A stretch of 64,000 bases of DNA from an uncultured Faecalibacterium sp. (GCA_934525845.1 CAKSZS010000001.1:120342-184341); one strand, 5' to 3'. Numbered from the stretch's first letter, positions 1-9,151 are shown. Program-made: numbers and translations. The notes: generated by a model from the letters alone, not told the origin.

Positions 1-1568
1 TCGGCCTGGTGAACTCGGGCATCATGACCCTTACGCAGTCGGTCGGCGTGATCATGGGTGCAAACATTGGTACAACGGTCACGGGTCAGCTCATCCGCAT
101 GGCGGATATCTCAGGCGACAGCCTGTGGCTGACCCTGATCCAGCCCAAGACGTTTGCGCCCGTGGTGGCGTTTGTCGGCTGCATTTTTTATGTCTTTCTG
201 CGCAATGCCAAGAAAAAGAACATTGGTCAGATCATGCTGGGCTTCGGCATCCTGTTCACCGGCATGAGCCTGATGGACACCGGCGTGTCCCCCCTGCGCG
301 AGAGCGCTGTGTTCCAGAACCTGTTCGTGACCATGACCAACCCCATCCTGGGTGTTCTGGTGGGTCTGGTGGTCACCGTGATCATCCAGTCCTCTTCCGC
401 TTCGGTGGGTATCCTGCAGGCGCTGTCCAGCACCGGACTGGTCACCTTCAGCTCGGCCATCCCCATCATCCTGGGTGCCCACATCGGCACGGCCTTCACC
501 CCGCTGCTGACCATCGGCGGCTCCTCCAAGGACGGCAAGCGTGCCGCTTTGATCCATCTGTATTTCAACGTCATCGGCAGTGTCATCCTGCTGGCGCTGA
601 TCTATGCGGTGCAGTTCACCATCGGCATCCCCATGTGGCATGACGTGATGAATAAGAGTTCCATTGCGAATATCCATACCCTGTCCAGCGTCTGCGCCAT
701 GCTGCTGTTCCTGCCCTGCAGCGGCGTGCTGTCCAAACTGGCCATGCTCACCGTGCCGGACAACGCCGAGGAAGCACAGGAACTGAGTATGCCCGTGCTG
801 GACGAGCGTCTGTACAAAAGCCCGGCTGTTGCCCTGCAGCAGGCCAAGAACGCGGTGGTCAAGATGTCCCGCCGTGCGGCCCGCAACGTCAACCTGGCCA
901 CCCCGCTGCTGCTGAAGATGGATGAAGAGACCGTCAGCGCCATCAAGGTGCGGGAAAACCTCATCGACCGCATGGAAGTGGCCATCTCCAACTACCTTAT
1001 CAAACTGACCGATCAGGAGCTTGGTGATGACGAGAGCCATGCCGTGACCGAGCTGCTGAACTTTGTCACCGAGTTTGAGCGCATCGGCGACTACGCCGTG
1101 AACATCATGGAAAAGGCGGAGGAGCTGGAAGAGAAGGAAGCGCAGTTCAGCGAGAGCGCCCAGAAAGAGCTGCAGCTGCTGGAAAACGCCATGGAGCGCA
1201 TCCTGACCCTGACCAATGATGCCTTTGAGAACAACGATACCCGCTCGGCCAGCCAGGTGGAGCCGCTGGAAGAGGTCATTGATGTGATGGTGGAACGCCT
1301 GCGCGATCAGCACATCCGCCGCCTGAAGGACGGTGTGTGCTCCATCGATACCGGCGTGGTCTTCCTGGATGTGCTGAACAATGCGGAGCGCATCTCGGAC
1401 CACTGTTCCAACATTGCGGCCCGCATGATCGGCATGGAGGCCGGCGAGGATTACGATTCCCACACCCTCAAGAGCATCATGCATCACAACCCCACCAAGG
1501 ACTATATGCTGGAATACGAGGAGTGCTGCAAGACCTACCTCAAACCGCTGGAACAGCTGGAAGCATGA
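1..1568 (+). CDS. Na/Pi cotransporter family protein, 3' part (5' end outside window)
   Basis: Membrane transporter of the NptA/PNaS family, expected to carry phosphate with sodium. The frame is open from the first bases (Gly-Leu precede the GTG at 9), so the real start lies upstream and the N-terminal membrane segments are missing. Two related family motifs are visible, GANIGTT near the visible start and GAHIGTA about 140 residues later. The second follows an IIQSSSAS signature. Hydrophobic membrane segments fill roughly the first 245 visible residues. The remainder, up to the TGA at 1566-1568, is a charged helical PhoU-like domain, the usual fusion in bacterial members. Family assignment is secure; substrate is inferred from the family. 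Confidence 0.9.
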   Translation, partial: GLVNSGIMTLTQSVGVIMGANIGTTVTGQLIRMADISGDSLWLTLIQPKTFAPVVAFVGCIFYVFLRNAKKKNIGQIMLGFGILFTGMSLMDTGVSPLRESAVFQNLFVTMTNPILGVLVGLVVTVIIQSSSASVGILQALSSTGLVTFSSAIPIILGAHIGTAFTPLLTIGGSSKDGKRAALIHLYFNVIGSVILLALIYAVQFTIGIPMWHDVMNKSSIANIHTLSSVCAMLLFLPCSGVLSKLAMLTVPDNAEEAQELSMPVLDERLYKSPAVALQQAKNAVVKMSRRAARNVNLATPLLLKMDEETVSAIKVRENLIDRMEVAISNYLIKLTDQELGDDESHAVTELLNFVTEFERIGDYAVNIMEKAEELEEKEAQFSESAQKELQLLENAMERILTLTNDAFENNDTRSASQVEPLEEVIDVMVERLRDQHIRRLKDGVCSIDTGVVFLDVLNNAERISDHCSNIAARMIGMEAGEDYDSHTLKSIMHHNPTKDYMLEYEECCKTYLKPLEQLEA

Positions 1569-1610
1569 TCGCTTTTTTGACGGAGAGGGCGAGCTGTTTA
1601 AAGTAAAATA

Positions 1611-1660
1611 TCCACACTCGTTTTTCGCGGAACTTTTCGGAAAAGCGCGTGTGGATTTTT
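1611..1660. terminator. Hairpin terminator between convergent genes
   Basis: TCCACAC (1611-1617) pairs with GTGTGGA (1649-1655), followed by TTTTT on the plus strand. It lies between the convergent transporter and BofC-like genes. The other strand has a weaker TATTTTA tail, so it may serve both. Confidence 0.6.
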
Positions 1661-1665
1661 GTTTG

Positions 1666-2043
1666 TCACCCGCCCAGGTCTTCCAGCAGGCGGTCCAGCG
1701 CCCGGTCTCCGGTAACGGTAAAGCCGCGCTTGATCCGCAGGGCATCGTTTTCCGGCAGGAGATTGACGTAAATGTCTGTGACCTCCTGCAGGGCGTCCGG
1801 GGTGCCATCCGGTTTGCAGGTGTATACCGCCAGATGTCCGCCTACGTCACACAGATAGTACGGCTGGGCGTCTAGCTCCGGCAGTGCCTGCGCGGCCAGG
1901 CTGGGTGTGACGGAGTCCGGCGGCGTCTCTGACCCGGCAGGGGAAGAGGGCGGCTCCACGCGGGGCAGGGCCATCCAGAACAGACTGAACACAAGGGTGA
2001 ACACACAAAGCCCGTAAAACAGACACAGGGAAAGCTTGCGCAT
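1666..2043 (-). CDS. Small membrane-anchored protein with BofC C-terminal-like domain
   Basis: 125 residues starting MRKLSL. This start is chosen over a longer frame because AAAGGAGT lies 7 bases upstream (2051-2058). Residues 3-23 form one hydrophobic segment (uncleaved anchor or signal), followed by a Pro/Ser-rich linker. The last ~65 residues (YYLCDVGGHLAVYTCK onward, with a VTDIYVNLLPENDALRIKRGF stretch) resemble the BofC C-terminal domain, a small fold of spore-former exported proteins. BofC restrains sigma-K processing in Bacillus. This protein is shorter and I do not infer that role. Possibly an extracytoplasmic regulator of unknown partner. Confidence 0.65.
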   Translation of the reverse strand: MRKLSLCLFYGLCVFTLVFSLFWMALPRVEPPSSPAGSETPPDSVTPSLAAQALPELDAQPYYLCDVGGHLAVYTCKPDGTPDALQEVTDIYVNLLPENDALRIKRGFTVTGDRALDRLLEDLGG

Positions 2044-2218
2044 GGGAAAAACTCCTTTCGTTGGTGCAGCCCGGAAGGGGGGGACACCTGCCGGAAGTAT
2101 GGGCGGAATTGCCGTGCGGAAAACATTTTTCACAGCGGAACGCTGTACTTTGCGGGGCAGAGTGTGCTATACTAAGCATAACTGAGCGGTCTGCCCGGGC
2201 ATCGATGAAGATTGGTTC

Positions 2219-2247
2219 TTGCCCGTGTCTGGCCTGCGTGCTATAAT
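2219..2247 (+). promoter_or_regulatory. Promoter of the class A PBP gene
   Basis: TTGCCC (2219-2224), 17 bases, then TATAAT (2242-2247) with TG at 2239-2240 (extended -10). Transcription would start near 2254, about 90 bases before the coding region. Confidence 0.8.
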
Positions 2248-2343
2248 ATGGTATCGTATGATAGCGTTTTGTGCCTATTTTTGAGAAACTGACAGCGCCG
2301 CTGCGCGCTGAATGGAATTGAACTGGGTCAGGAGGCGATCCCC

Positions 2344-4887
2344 ATTTCCAAGAATGAAATGCAAAAGATCCATCGGAACGACGGGGGAACATCTTCCCCG
2401 CAGGCGACGGGACGAAAAGTAAACGTGAACAACAGCCGCAGAGAACCTTCGGCAAAGCCGCCGAAGGAGCCAAAGGAACCGAAGGAGAAGAGCCGGCACC
2501 CGATCCTGCGGTTCCTTGGCCGGGCGATCGCAACGGTGGTGTGCCTGGGCATCATGCTGGGTTGCCTGGTGTCGGTGGGCGCTGTGCTGTATGTGGTGCA
2601 GGCGACCGCCAACGACGGCGACCTGCTGGATCTGGACAACATTGAACTGAGCCAGTCCAGTGTGGTCATGGCCACCGACCCGGACACCGGGGCACAGGTG
2701 GAGTACGCGACCCTGCGCTCTTCCAACAGCCACCGCGTGTGGGCGGATCTGGAGCAGATCCCGACCAACCTGCAGTATGCGTTCATCTGCACCGAGGACA
2801 AGGATTTTTACAATGAGCCGGGCGTCAACTTCAAGCGCACGATCGGCGCCATGGTCAACGAGTATCTGCTGCCCATCTACAGCTCCAAGCAGGGTGCATC
2901 CACACTGGAGCAGCAGCTCATCAAAAACCTGACCGATGATGACAGCGCCAGCGGCATCGAGGGTGCTCTGCGCAAACTGCGCGAGATCTACCGTGCGCTC
3001 TGCCTGAGCCGCAGTTACTCCAAGGAGACGATCCTGGAAGCGTACCTGAACACCATCAGCTTCACCGGTACCATTCAGGGCGTGCAGACGGCGGCGAACG
3101 AATACTTCAACAAGGATGTCAGCCAGCTGACCCTGTGGGAGTGCGCTACCATTGCATCCATCACCAAGAATCCTACCAACTACAACCCCTATACCAACCC
3201 CGAGAATCTGATCAACCGCCGCAACTTCCTCATGTACAATATGTGGCAGCAGGGCGTGATCTCGGAAGAAGACTACCGCAATGCAGCGGCGCAGCCGCTG
3301 GTGCTGGCCGAGGATGACAGCAGCAAGAAGAACACGTCCGTCACCTCTTACTTTACCGATGCCCTGTTCAGCGAGCTGGTGCAGGACATCATGGCCAAGG
3401 AGAACATTTCGGAGTCCGAAGCGCAGAAGCTGCTGTACACCGGCGGCTTTACGATCGAGGCCACCGTCAACACCAAGGTGCAGTCCGCCATGGAGAATCT
3501 GATGCGGAACGATGGTGACGCCTACTTCCCGGCCGGCTGGCATGAGGAAGAGGTCACCTCCATTTCGGACGATGATGTGCAGGTCATGAACGAGGACGGC
3601 ACCCCCAAGACCCGCACCGGCGAGGATGGCACGGTCTACTACTACCGCAATGTGCGCACCCAGGCGGCCATGGTCACGCTGGACTATGACGGCAATGTGG
3701 TGGCACTGGTGGGTGGTGTCGGCGAGAAGACCAAGAGTCTGTCGCTGAACCGCGCTTACAGCGTGACCCGGCAGACCGGTTCGACCATCAAGCCCATTGG
3801 CGCGTATGCGCTGGGCGTGGAGTATGGACTGGTCAACTGGTCCACCATGCTGAACAACTCGCCCCTGTACCAGAAGCAGGATATGATCATCCGCGATGAG
3901 GATTACTGCCGCAAGAACGGTCTGATGGGACTGTCGGACAAGCAGCTGCGCAAGTATCCCAATGCATGGCGCAGCTGGCCCCGCAACTACGGCGGCAACT
4001 ACGGCGACAACACGGATCTCCCGCTGTGGAACGGCCTGGCCCGCTCCCTGAACACCATTGCGGTGCGGGTGGGCGACCTGGTGGGCGCAAGCAACATCTT
4101 CAATTTTGTGTACAATACCCTGCAGCTGGATACGCTGGATCCCACCAATGACGTGGGTCTGGCCCAGATGGTCATGGGCAGCCAGACGCACGGCGTCACC
4201 CCCATGGCACTGGCGGCGGCGTTCCAGATCTTCTACGATGGAGAGTACACCACCCCGCATCTGTACACCCGTGTGCTGGATCGGGACGGCAACATCTATC
4301 TGGAAAATAACGCCACCAGCTATCAGGCACTGACCAGCGATACGGCCTATGTCATGAACCGTCTGCTGAAGAACGTGCTGTACTCCAGCGTGGGCACCGC
4401 CAGCGGCCGCTACCCCAACTCCAACGGCATGGAAGCCTTTGGCAAGACCGGTACGGCCAGCGATGAGAAAGACCTGTGGTTCGTGGGCGGCACGCCGTAC
4501 TACGTCACCGCTGTGTGGTGGGGCTACGATGCGCCGTATGACATGACCAAGACCCTGACCAAGCAGCAGGCCAAGACCCGTACCTGCGTCACCGCCTGGA
4601 AGGCTCTGATGGAGCAGGTGCAGGCCGATCTGCCGTACAAGGCTTTCCCGGCTTCGGACGGTGTCGTGGAGCGCCGCTACTGCACCCAGAGCGGTCTGCT
4701 GGCCAGCGGTTCCTGCCCCAGCACGGCAGTGGGCTATTACCGCGCCGATGACCTGCCGGCCACCTGCAACTACTCGCACGCTTCGGCATCTGCACCTGCG
4801 GCGTCCTCCAGTGCTCCGGCACAGACGGAAAGCACCCCGGAGCAGACTGTCATTCCGGCGGATACAGGTAATCTGGATACAGATTGA
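2344..4887 (+). CDS. Class A penicillin-binding protein (glycosyltransferase/transpeptidase)
   Basis: Bifunctional peptidoglycan synthase on the outer face of the membrane. From the ATG at 2359 it has 842 residues: basic N-terminus, one membrane segment (about 52-78), a GT51 glycosyltransferase (EDKDF with catalytic Glu146, then QGASTLEQQ), and a transpeptidase with STIK (Ser475), SLN (563-565) and KTG (696-698). It ends in a Ser/Ala-rich tail after a two-Cys segment. Start: the only good ribosome site, AGGAGG at 2330-2335, is 23 bases from the ATG but 8 bases from an in-frame ATT (2344), which would add five residues reading MSKNE. I give the ATT start but the ATG remains possible. All catalytic residues are present. 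It has its own strong promoter. Confidence 0.93.
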   Translation: MSKNEMQKIHRNDGGTSSPQATGRKVNVNNSRREPSAKPPKEPKEPKEKSRHPILRFLGRAIATVVCLGIMLGCLVSVGAVLYVVQATANDGDLLDLDNIELSQSSVVMATDPDTGAQVEYATLRSSNSHRVWADLEQIPTNLQYAFICTEDKDFYNEPGVNFKRTIGAMVNEYLLPIYSSKQGASTLEQQLIKNLTDDDSASGIEGALRKLREIYRALCLSRSYSKETILEAYLNTISFTGTIQGVQTAANEYFNKDVSQLTLWECATIASITKNPTNYNPYTNPENLINRRNFLMYNMWQQGVISEEDYRNAAAQPLVLAEDDSSKKNTSVTSYFTDALFSELVQDIMAKENISESEAQKLLYTGGFTIEATVNTKVQSAMENLMRNDGDAYFPAGWHEEEVTSISDDDVQVMNEDGTPKTRTGEDGTVYYYRNVRTQAAMVTLDYDGNVVALVGGVGEKTKSLSLNRAYSVTRQTGSTIKPIGAYALGVEYGLVNWSTMLNNSPLYQKQDMIIRDEDYCRKNGLMGLSDKQLRKYPNAWRSWPRNYGGNYGDNTDLPLWNGLARSLNTIAVRVGDLVGASNIFNFVYNTLQLDTLDPTNDVGLAQMVMGSQTHGVTPMALAAAFQIFYDGEYTTPHLYTRVLDRDGNIYLENNATSYQALTSDTAYVMNRLLKNVLYSSVGTASGRYPNSNGMEAFGKTGTASDEKDLWFVGGTPYYVTAVWWGYDAPYDMTKTLTKQQAKTRTCVTAWKALMEQVQADLPYKAFPASDGVVERRYCTQSGLLASGSCPSTAVGYYRADDLPATCNYSHASASAPAASSSAPAQTESTPEQTVIPADTGNLDTD

Positions 4888-5017
4888 TTCTGTTCCTGTC
4901 CTGCGGACAGAATGGGAAAAATCATACTTTCCCGGGGAAAGCGTTGCAATTCCGGCAAGGAAAAACAGCACTTCACAAGTCAAAACTGGATAATCTGACA
5001 AAAACGCATCCGACCTC

Positions 5018-5046
5018 TTGCATTGCAGGGGGCCGGATGTTATTAT
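5018..5046 (+). promoter_or_regulatory. Promoter of the ACT regulator-hom-thrB operon
   Basis: TTGCAT (5018-5023), 17-base spacer, TATTAT (5041-5046). It lies 40 bases before the TTG start of the ACT-domain gene. Confidence 0.7.
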
Positions 5047-5085
5047 ATTCACTGCAAGAACACTTGTGTTTGTGAGGTGAACAAG

Positions 5086-5517
5086 TTGGAACGCCGCTTT
5101 TATCTGGTGGACGCACAGGTTTTGCCGGAGGTTTTCCTCAAGGTGGTACGCGCCAAGGAGCTTTTGGCCAGCGGAGAGGCCCGCAGTATTTCGGCGGCCA
5201 CCCGCGCGGTGGATCTGTCGCGCAGTGCGTTTTATAAGTATAAGGATTGTATTTTTGATTCCGAGAATGGCCGCGAGGTCATTACGGTCATGGCAACGCT
5301 CCGGGATGAGACCGGAGCACTGCAGAGCCTGCTGGCCGGCATCAGTGCCGCCGGAGCCAGCATTGTGACCATCAACCAGTCTACGCCGGAAAACGGAGCT
5401 GCACTGGTGGCGGTGACCATCCGCACCGATACGATGCAGATGACGCCGGAAGAACTGACCGAGAAGCTTTCCCGCCAGCGCATGGTGGTGGGGGTGCACT
5501 GCGGGTACAACCTGTAA
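5086..5517 (+). CDS. ACT-domain regulatory protein (PheB/UPF0735 type) with N-terminal HTH
   Basis: 143 residues from a TTG start (5086), chosen because GAGGTGA (5074-5080) lies 5 bases upstream. An in-frame GTG at 5077 has no spacing for a ribosome site. The N-terminal half contains a helix-turn-helix-like segment (ISAATRAVDLSRSAFYKYKD). The C-terminal half (from about residue 64, EVITVMATLRDETGALQSLL) is an ACT domain, a small amino-acid-binding module. Such proteins commonly sit immediately upstream of homoserine dehydrogenase, as here (hom starts 38 bases later). Inferred role: amino-acid-responsive control of the threonine branch. DNA binding and ligand are not shown by sequence alone. 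Confidence 0.85.
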   Translation: MERRFYLVDAQVLPEVFLKVVRAKELLASGEARSISAATRAVDLSRSAFYKYKDCIFDSENGREVITVMATLRDETGALQSLLAGISAAGASIVTINQSTPENGAALVAVTIRTDTMQMTPEELTEKLSRQRMVVGVHCGYNL

Positions 5518-5555
5518 GGCAGATTTTCAGAGCATAGGAAAACGAGGGGAACGAT

Positions 5556-6791
5556 ATGGCTAAAATTGCAATTCTGGGTTTCGGCACCGTGGGCAGCGGT
5601 GTCTATGAGGTGCTGTGCCGCAATGCGGCAGGCGTCTCCCGCCGTGCCGGGGAACCGGTGGAGGTCAAGTACATTCTTGACCCGAAGGATTTTTCGAACC
5701 ATCCGGCGGCGGACCTGTTCGTCAAGAGCATTGACGTCATCCTGCAGGATCCGGAGATCAAGGTGGTGGTGGAGACCATCGGCGGCACCCGGTTTGCGTA
5801 TCCGTATGTGAAAGCCTGCCTGGAGAGCGGCCGCAGCGTCTGCACCTCCAACAAGGAGATGGTGGCCACCTACGGTGCCGAGCTGCTGGGACTGGCCAAG
5901 GAGCACGGCTGTGCTTTCCTGTTTGAGGCTTCCGTGGGCGGCGGCACCCCCATCATCACCCCGATGCACCAGTGCCTGGCCGCCAACGTCATCAGTGAGG
6001 TGCAGGGCATCGTGAACGGCACCACCAACTTTATGCTGACCAAGATGGTCCGGGAAAATCTGGGCTTTGACGATGCGCTGAAGATCGCCCAGGAGCTGGG
6101 CTACGCCGAGACCAAGGACCCCAGCGACGATGTGGACGGCCGCGACGCCTGCCGCAAGATCGCCATCCTGTCCTCGCTGGTCTGCGGCCACCAGATCTAC
6201 CCTCAGAATATTCCCACCCGCGGCATCCGTGCCATCACCACCGCTGATGTAGAAGCAGCAGAGAAGCTGGGCTGTGTCATCAAGCTGATCGCCTGGATGA
6301 AGCGCGGCGAAAACGGCAGCGTGGCCGCCGGCGTGGAACCCTGCCTGGTGCCCAAGTCCAACCAGCTGGCCAGCGTGGATGATGTGTTCAACGCGGTGCT
6401 GGTCAAGGGCGATATGCTGGGCGATGTGGTCTTCTACGGCAAGGGAGCGGGCAAGCTGCCCACCGCCAGCGCTGTGGTCGCCGATGTGGTGGACGCCCTC
6501 AAGCATGGCTCCAAGGTGCACGACAGCCTGTTCTGGCAGCCCGCAGAGCCGGTGGAAGGCCTGCTCACCGACCCGGCCCCTGCCGCATATTATGTGCGTG
6601 TAGCAGGCATTGCGCCCGCCGTGGTGGAAGCTATCTACGGCTACGGCAAGGTGGTGGATGAGCGCTACGACGGCTGTGCCTACTTTGTGGAGCGCGCGGA
6701 TGAAAAGGCACTGAACGAGGCAGCACGCAAGGTGGAAGCCGTGGGCGGCAGCGTCAAGCTGGTGCTCAAGCGTCTGCCCGAGGAAGTATAA
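5556..6791 (+). CDS. hom: Homoserine dehydrogenase
   Basis: Cytoplasmic enzyme reducing aspartate semialdehyde to homoserine with NAD(P)H, at the branch to threonine and methionine. 411 residues with the dinucleotide-binding GFGTVGSGV at 8-16, the central catalytic domain (EASVGGGTPI, then GIVNGTTNFM and the DPSDDVDG-type segment) and a C-terminal ACT domain (about 345-411), the usual site of feedback control by threonine. Ribosome site GAGGGGA lies 7 bases before the ATG. It is 16 bases from thrB, so one operon with the ACT regulator and thrB is likely. Length and motifs are normal. Confidence 0.97.
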   Translation: MAKIAILGFGTVGSGVYEVLCRNAAGVSRRAGEPVEVKYILDPKDFSNHPAADLFVKSIDVILQDPEIKVVVETIGGTRFAYPYVKACLESGRSVCTSNKEMVATYGAELLGLAKEHGCAFLFEASVGGGTPIITPMHQCLAANVISEVQGIVNGTTNFMLTKMVRENLGFDDALKIAQELGYAETKDPSDDVDGRDACRKIAILSSLVCGHQIYPQNIPTRGIRAITTADVEAAEKLGCVIKLIAWMKRGENGSVAAGVEPCLVPKSNQLASVDDVFNAVLVKGDMLGDVVFYGKGAGKLPTASAVVADVVDALKHGSKVHDSLFWQPAEPVEGLLTDPAPAAYYVRVAGIAPAVVEAIYGYGKVVDERYDGCAYFVERADEKALNEAARKVEAVGGSVKLVLKRLPEEV

Positions 6792-6807
6792 GAAAGGGAC
6801 TGCGGCC

Positions 6808-7713
6808 ATGAAGATCAAAGTTTCCGTTCCCGCCACCAGCGCAAACATCGGCTCCGGCTTCGATGCGCTGGGTCTGGCCGTCACGCTGTACAACACCGTC
6901 ACCTTTGAGGACAGTGATGTGCTGAACATTTCCTCCGCCGACGGCACCCGCATCCCGCGCGGCGAGAGCAATCTGGTGTACCGCTCGGCCAAGGGCCTGT
7001 TCGACAAGGTGGGTAAGCAGATCCCGCCCCTCAAGATCACCCAGACCAATCCCATCCCCATGGCACGCGGTCTGGGTTCCTCTTCGGCCTGCATCATCGC
7101 AGGTCTGCTGGGCGCCAACCGGATGCTGGGCGATGTGCTCAACACCCAGGAGCTGCTGACCCTGGCCACCTCCATCGAGGGCCACCCGGACAATGTGGCT
7201 CCGGCCCTGCTGGGCGGTCTGACCAGCAGCGTCTATGAAGACGGCGTGGTCTACTCGGTCAAGCGGGATGTGGACGAAACGCTGTGTTTTGCCGCCATCG
7301 TGCCGGACTACAAGCTGCTGACCGAAGCCGCCCGCGCAGCCCTGCCCAAGGAAGTGTCCCACAAGGATGCAGTGTATAACCTGTCCCGTGCGGCACTGAT
7401 CCCGGCGGCATTCTGTGAGGGACGGCACGACCTGCTGGCCATTGCCACCGAGGATAAGCTGCACCAGCCTTACCGGATGCCCCTGATGCCCGGTTCCAAG
7501 GAAGTCTTTGACATGGCGCGGCTCTGCGGGGCGAAAGCAGTGTACGTTTCCGGCGCAGGCAGCACCGTGATGGCGGTGGCAGAAAAGTCCAACGCCGAAA
7601 AGTTCTATTCCAAGCTGGAAAAGGGTCTGGAACTGCTGGAAGGTCTGGACGGATGTGAAGCATTTACATTGCTGCGATTGGATGCCGATAACACCGGCGC
7701 AACAGTGGAATGA
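6808..7713 (+). CDS. thrB: Homoserine kinase
   Basis: GHMP-family kinase phosphorylating homoserine to O-phosphohomoserine for threonine synthase. 301 residues. The N-terminus (VPATSANIGSGFDALGLAV) and the GHMP ATP-binding segment (PMARGLGSSSA, around residues 87-97) are intact, as is the C-terminal GAGSTVMAV loop. It lies 16 bases after hom. Threonine synthase is not in the window. Normal length and no broken motif. Confidence 0.97.
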   Translation: MKIKVSVPATSANIGSGFDALGLAVTLYNTVTFEDSDVLNISSADGTRIPRGESNLVYRSAKGLFDKVGKQIPPLKITQTNPIPMARGLGSSSACIIAGLLGANRMLGDVLNTQELLTLATSIEGHPDNVAPALLGGLTSSVYEDGVVYSVKRDVDETLCFAAIVPDYKLLTEAARAALPKEVSHKDAVYNLSRAALIPAAFCEGRHDLLAIATEDKLHQPYRMPLMPGSKEVFDMARLCGAKAVYVSGAGSTVMAVAEKSNAEKFYSKLEKGLELLEGLDGCEAFTLLRLDADNTGATVE

Positions 7714-7740
7714 TAAATGGGAGAGGGAAGTGCAAGGTTC

Positions 7741-7787
7741 GGCCTGCTGCTTCCGCCCGGTGTACCCCCTCGCAAAGCGGGGGAGAA
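7741..7787. repeat. Hairpin-containing spacer, possible eroded copy of the intergenic palindromic repeat
   Basis: The thrB-lysC gap contains GAGAGGG near 7723 and a CCCCC/GGGGG hairpin at about 7764-7784. Neither strand has a clean T-run. The composition is like the CCCTCTC/GAGAGGG elements elsewhere in the window, but no complete copy is present. Confidence 0.3.
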
Positions 7788-7807
7788 AAAGAGGAGAGTG
7801 ACAAGAT

Positions 7808-9007
7808 ATGGCGTTGATCGTACAGAAATTCGGCGGTTCTTCCGTGAAGGACCGTGACCGTATCTTCAACGTAGCACGCATTGTGGCCAACACCCACAAC
7901 GCAGGCAATGACGTGGTGGTGGTCGTGTCCGCACAGGGCGACACCACCGATGACCTGATCGCCAAGGCGGGGGAGATCACCCACAACCCCTCCGCCCGTG
8001 AGATGGATATGCTGCTGGCCACCGGCGAGCAGATCAGCATCTCCCTGCTGGCCATGGCGCTGAACGAGCTGGGCTGCCATGCCATCAGCCTGACCGGCTG
8101 GCAGGCAGGCTTCCGCACCGACCGTGCCTACACCAAGGCCCGCATCAGCCGCCTGGAGACCGAGCGCATCTCCTCTGAGCTGGAGCGCAACCGTGTGGTG
8201 GTCGTGGCCGGTTTCCAGGGCCTGAACAAGCTGGATGACATCACCACCCTGGGCCGCGGCGGCTCCGATACCAGTGCCGTTGCCATTGCGGCGGCCCTGC
8301 ACGCAGACCGCTGCCAGATCTTCACCGATGTGGAGGGCGTTTACACCGCCGATCCCCGCAAGGTGCGCAACACCCGCAAGCTGGAGGAGATCACCTTCGA
8401 CGAGATGCTGGAACTGGCATCCCTGGGCGCACAGGTGCTGAACAACCGCAGCGTTGAGCTGGCTAAGAAGTATAACGTGGAGCTGGAGGTGCTCTCCAGC
8501 CTGAATCCCGTTCCCGGTACGGTGGTTAAGGAGGTTACAAAGGACATGGAAGGTATGCTGATCAAGGGCGTCGCAAAGGACACCGATGTTGCTGTTATCA
8601 CGATTCTGAACGTTCCCGATGAGCCGGGCATGAGCTTCAAGATCTTCGGTCTGCTGGCCCAGAAGAACATCAACGTGGATATCATCCTGCAGTCCACCGG
8701 CCGTGACGGCAAGAAGGACATCAGCTTTACCTGCTCTGAGGGCGAAGCCGAGCTGGCCATGCGCGTGCTGAAGGAGAGCGCACACTTCAACAACGTCAGC
8801 GTGGATACCACCTGCGCCAAGGTCTCCATTGTGGGTGCCGGTATGCAGAGCCACAGCGGCGTTGCCTCCAAGATGTTCGAGGCACTGTCCAACAACAACA
8901 TCAACATTAAGATGATCTCCACCAGCGAGATCAAGATCTCCTGCATCATCAACCGGGATGACGCCGATAAGGCTGTCAGCGCCATCCACGATATGCTGTT
9001 TGACTGA
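7808..9007 (+). CDS. lysC: Aspartate kinase (monofunctional)
   Basis: First committed step of the aspartate family: phosphorylates aspartate. 399 residues. The N-terminus KFGGSSVKD is the kinase signature; FTDVEGVYTADPR lies in the amino-acid kinase fold. Two C-terminal ACT domains follow (about 262-335 and 340-399; e.g. VPDEPGMSFKIF and IVGAGMQSHSGVASKMFEAL), where lysine and/or threonine feedback acts in this family. Preceded by GAGGAGAGTG. It is 94 bases from thrB with no clear terminator between, so it may belong to the same operon. Ends at a strong terminator. Normal length. Confidence 0.97.
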   Translation: MALIVQKFGGSSVKDRDRIFNVARIVANTHNAGNDVVVVVSAQGDTTDDLIAKAGEITHNPSAREMDMLLATGEQISISLLAMALNELGCHAISLTGWQAGFRTDRAYTKARISRLETERISSELERNRVVVVAGFQGLNKLDDITTLGRGGSDTSAVAIAAALHADRCQIFTDVEGVYTADPRKVRNTRKLEEITFDEMLELASLGAQVLNNRSVELAKKYNVELEVLSSLNPVPGTVVKEVTKDMEGMLIKGVAKDTDVAVITILNVPDEPGMSFKIFGLLAQKNINVDIILQSTGRDGKKDISFTCSEGEAELAMRVLKESAHFNNVSVDTTCAKVSIVGAGMQSHSGVASKMFEALSNNNINIKMISTSEIKISCIINRDDADKAVSAIHDMLFD

Positions 9008-9029
9008 TTTGTAAAAATTTAGATCTTCT

Positions 9030-9069
9030 GCGCCGTGCGGTTTCCTCGGAAGCTGTGCGGCGCTTTTTT
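9030..9069 (+). terminator. Terminator after lysC
   Basis: A 9-pair stem with G-U wobbles (GCGCCGTGC 9030-9038 with GTGCGGCGC 9055-9063) is followed by TTTTTT. Confidence 0.85.
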
Positions 9070-9151
9070 GAACCCTCTCAGTCAACGCCGTTGGCGTTGC
9101 CAGTTCCCCCTTTCGGGAGAGCTACTGAGCGCAGCGAAGCGGAGAGGGTTC
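9070..9151. repeat. 82-bp palindromic intergenic element
   Basis: Bounded by perfect 10-bp inverted repeats GAACCCTCTC (9070-9079) and GAGAGGGTTC (9142-9151), with internal stems (AACGCC...GGCGTT). It begins right after the lysC terminator T-run. Related elements lie at about 15282, 16661 and 33810. No coding capacity; looks like a REP/MITE-type repeat. Confidence 0.75.

Noticed and set aside
4887..4913. ATTCTGT/ACAGAAT inverted repeat after the PBP gene
   Set aside because: Not followed by a T-run on the plus strand, so not called as a terminator.
2275..5499. Long minus-strand open frame opposite the PBP gene
   Set aside because: Antisense shadow of a conserved gene; His/Gly/Arg-rich low-information protein, no start signals.
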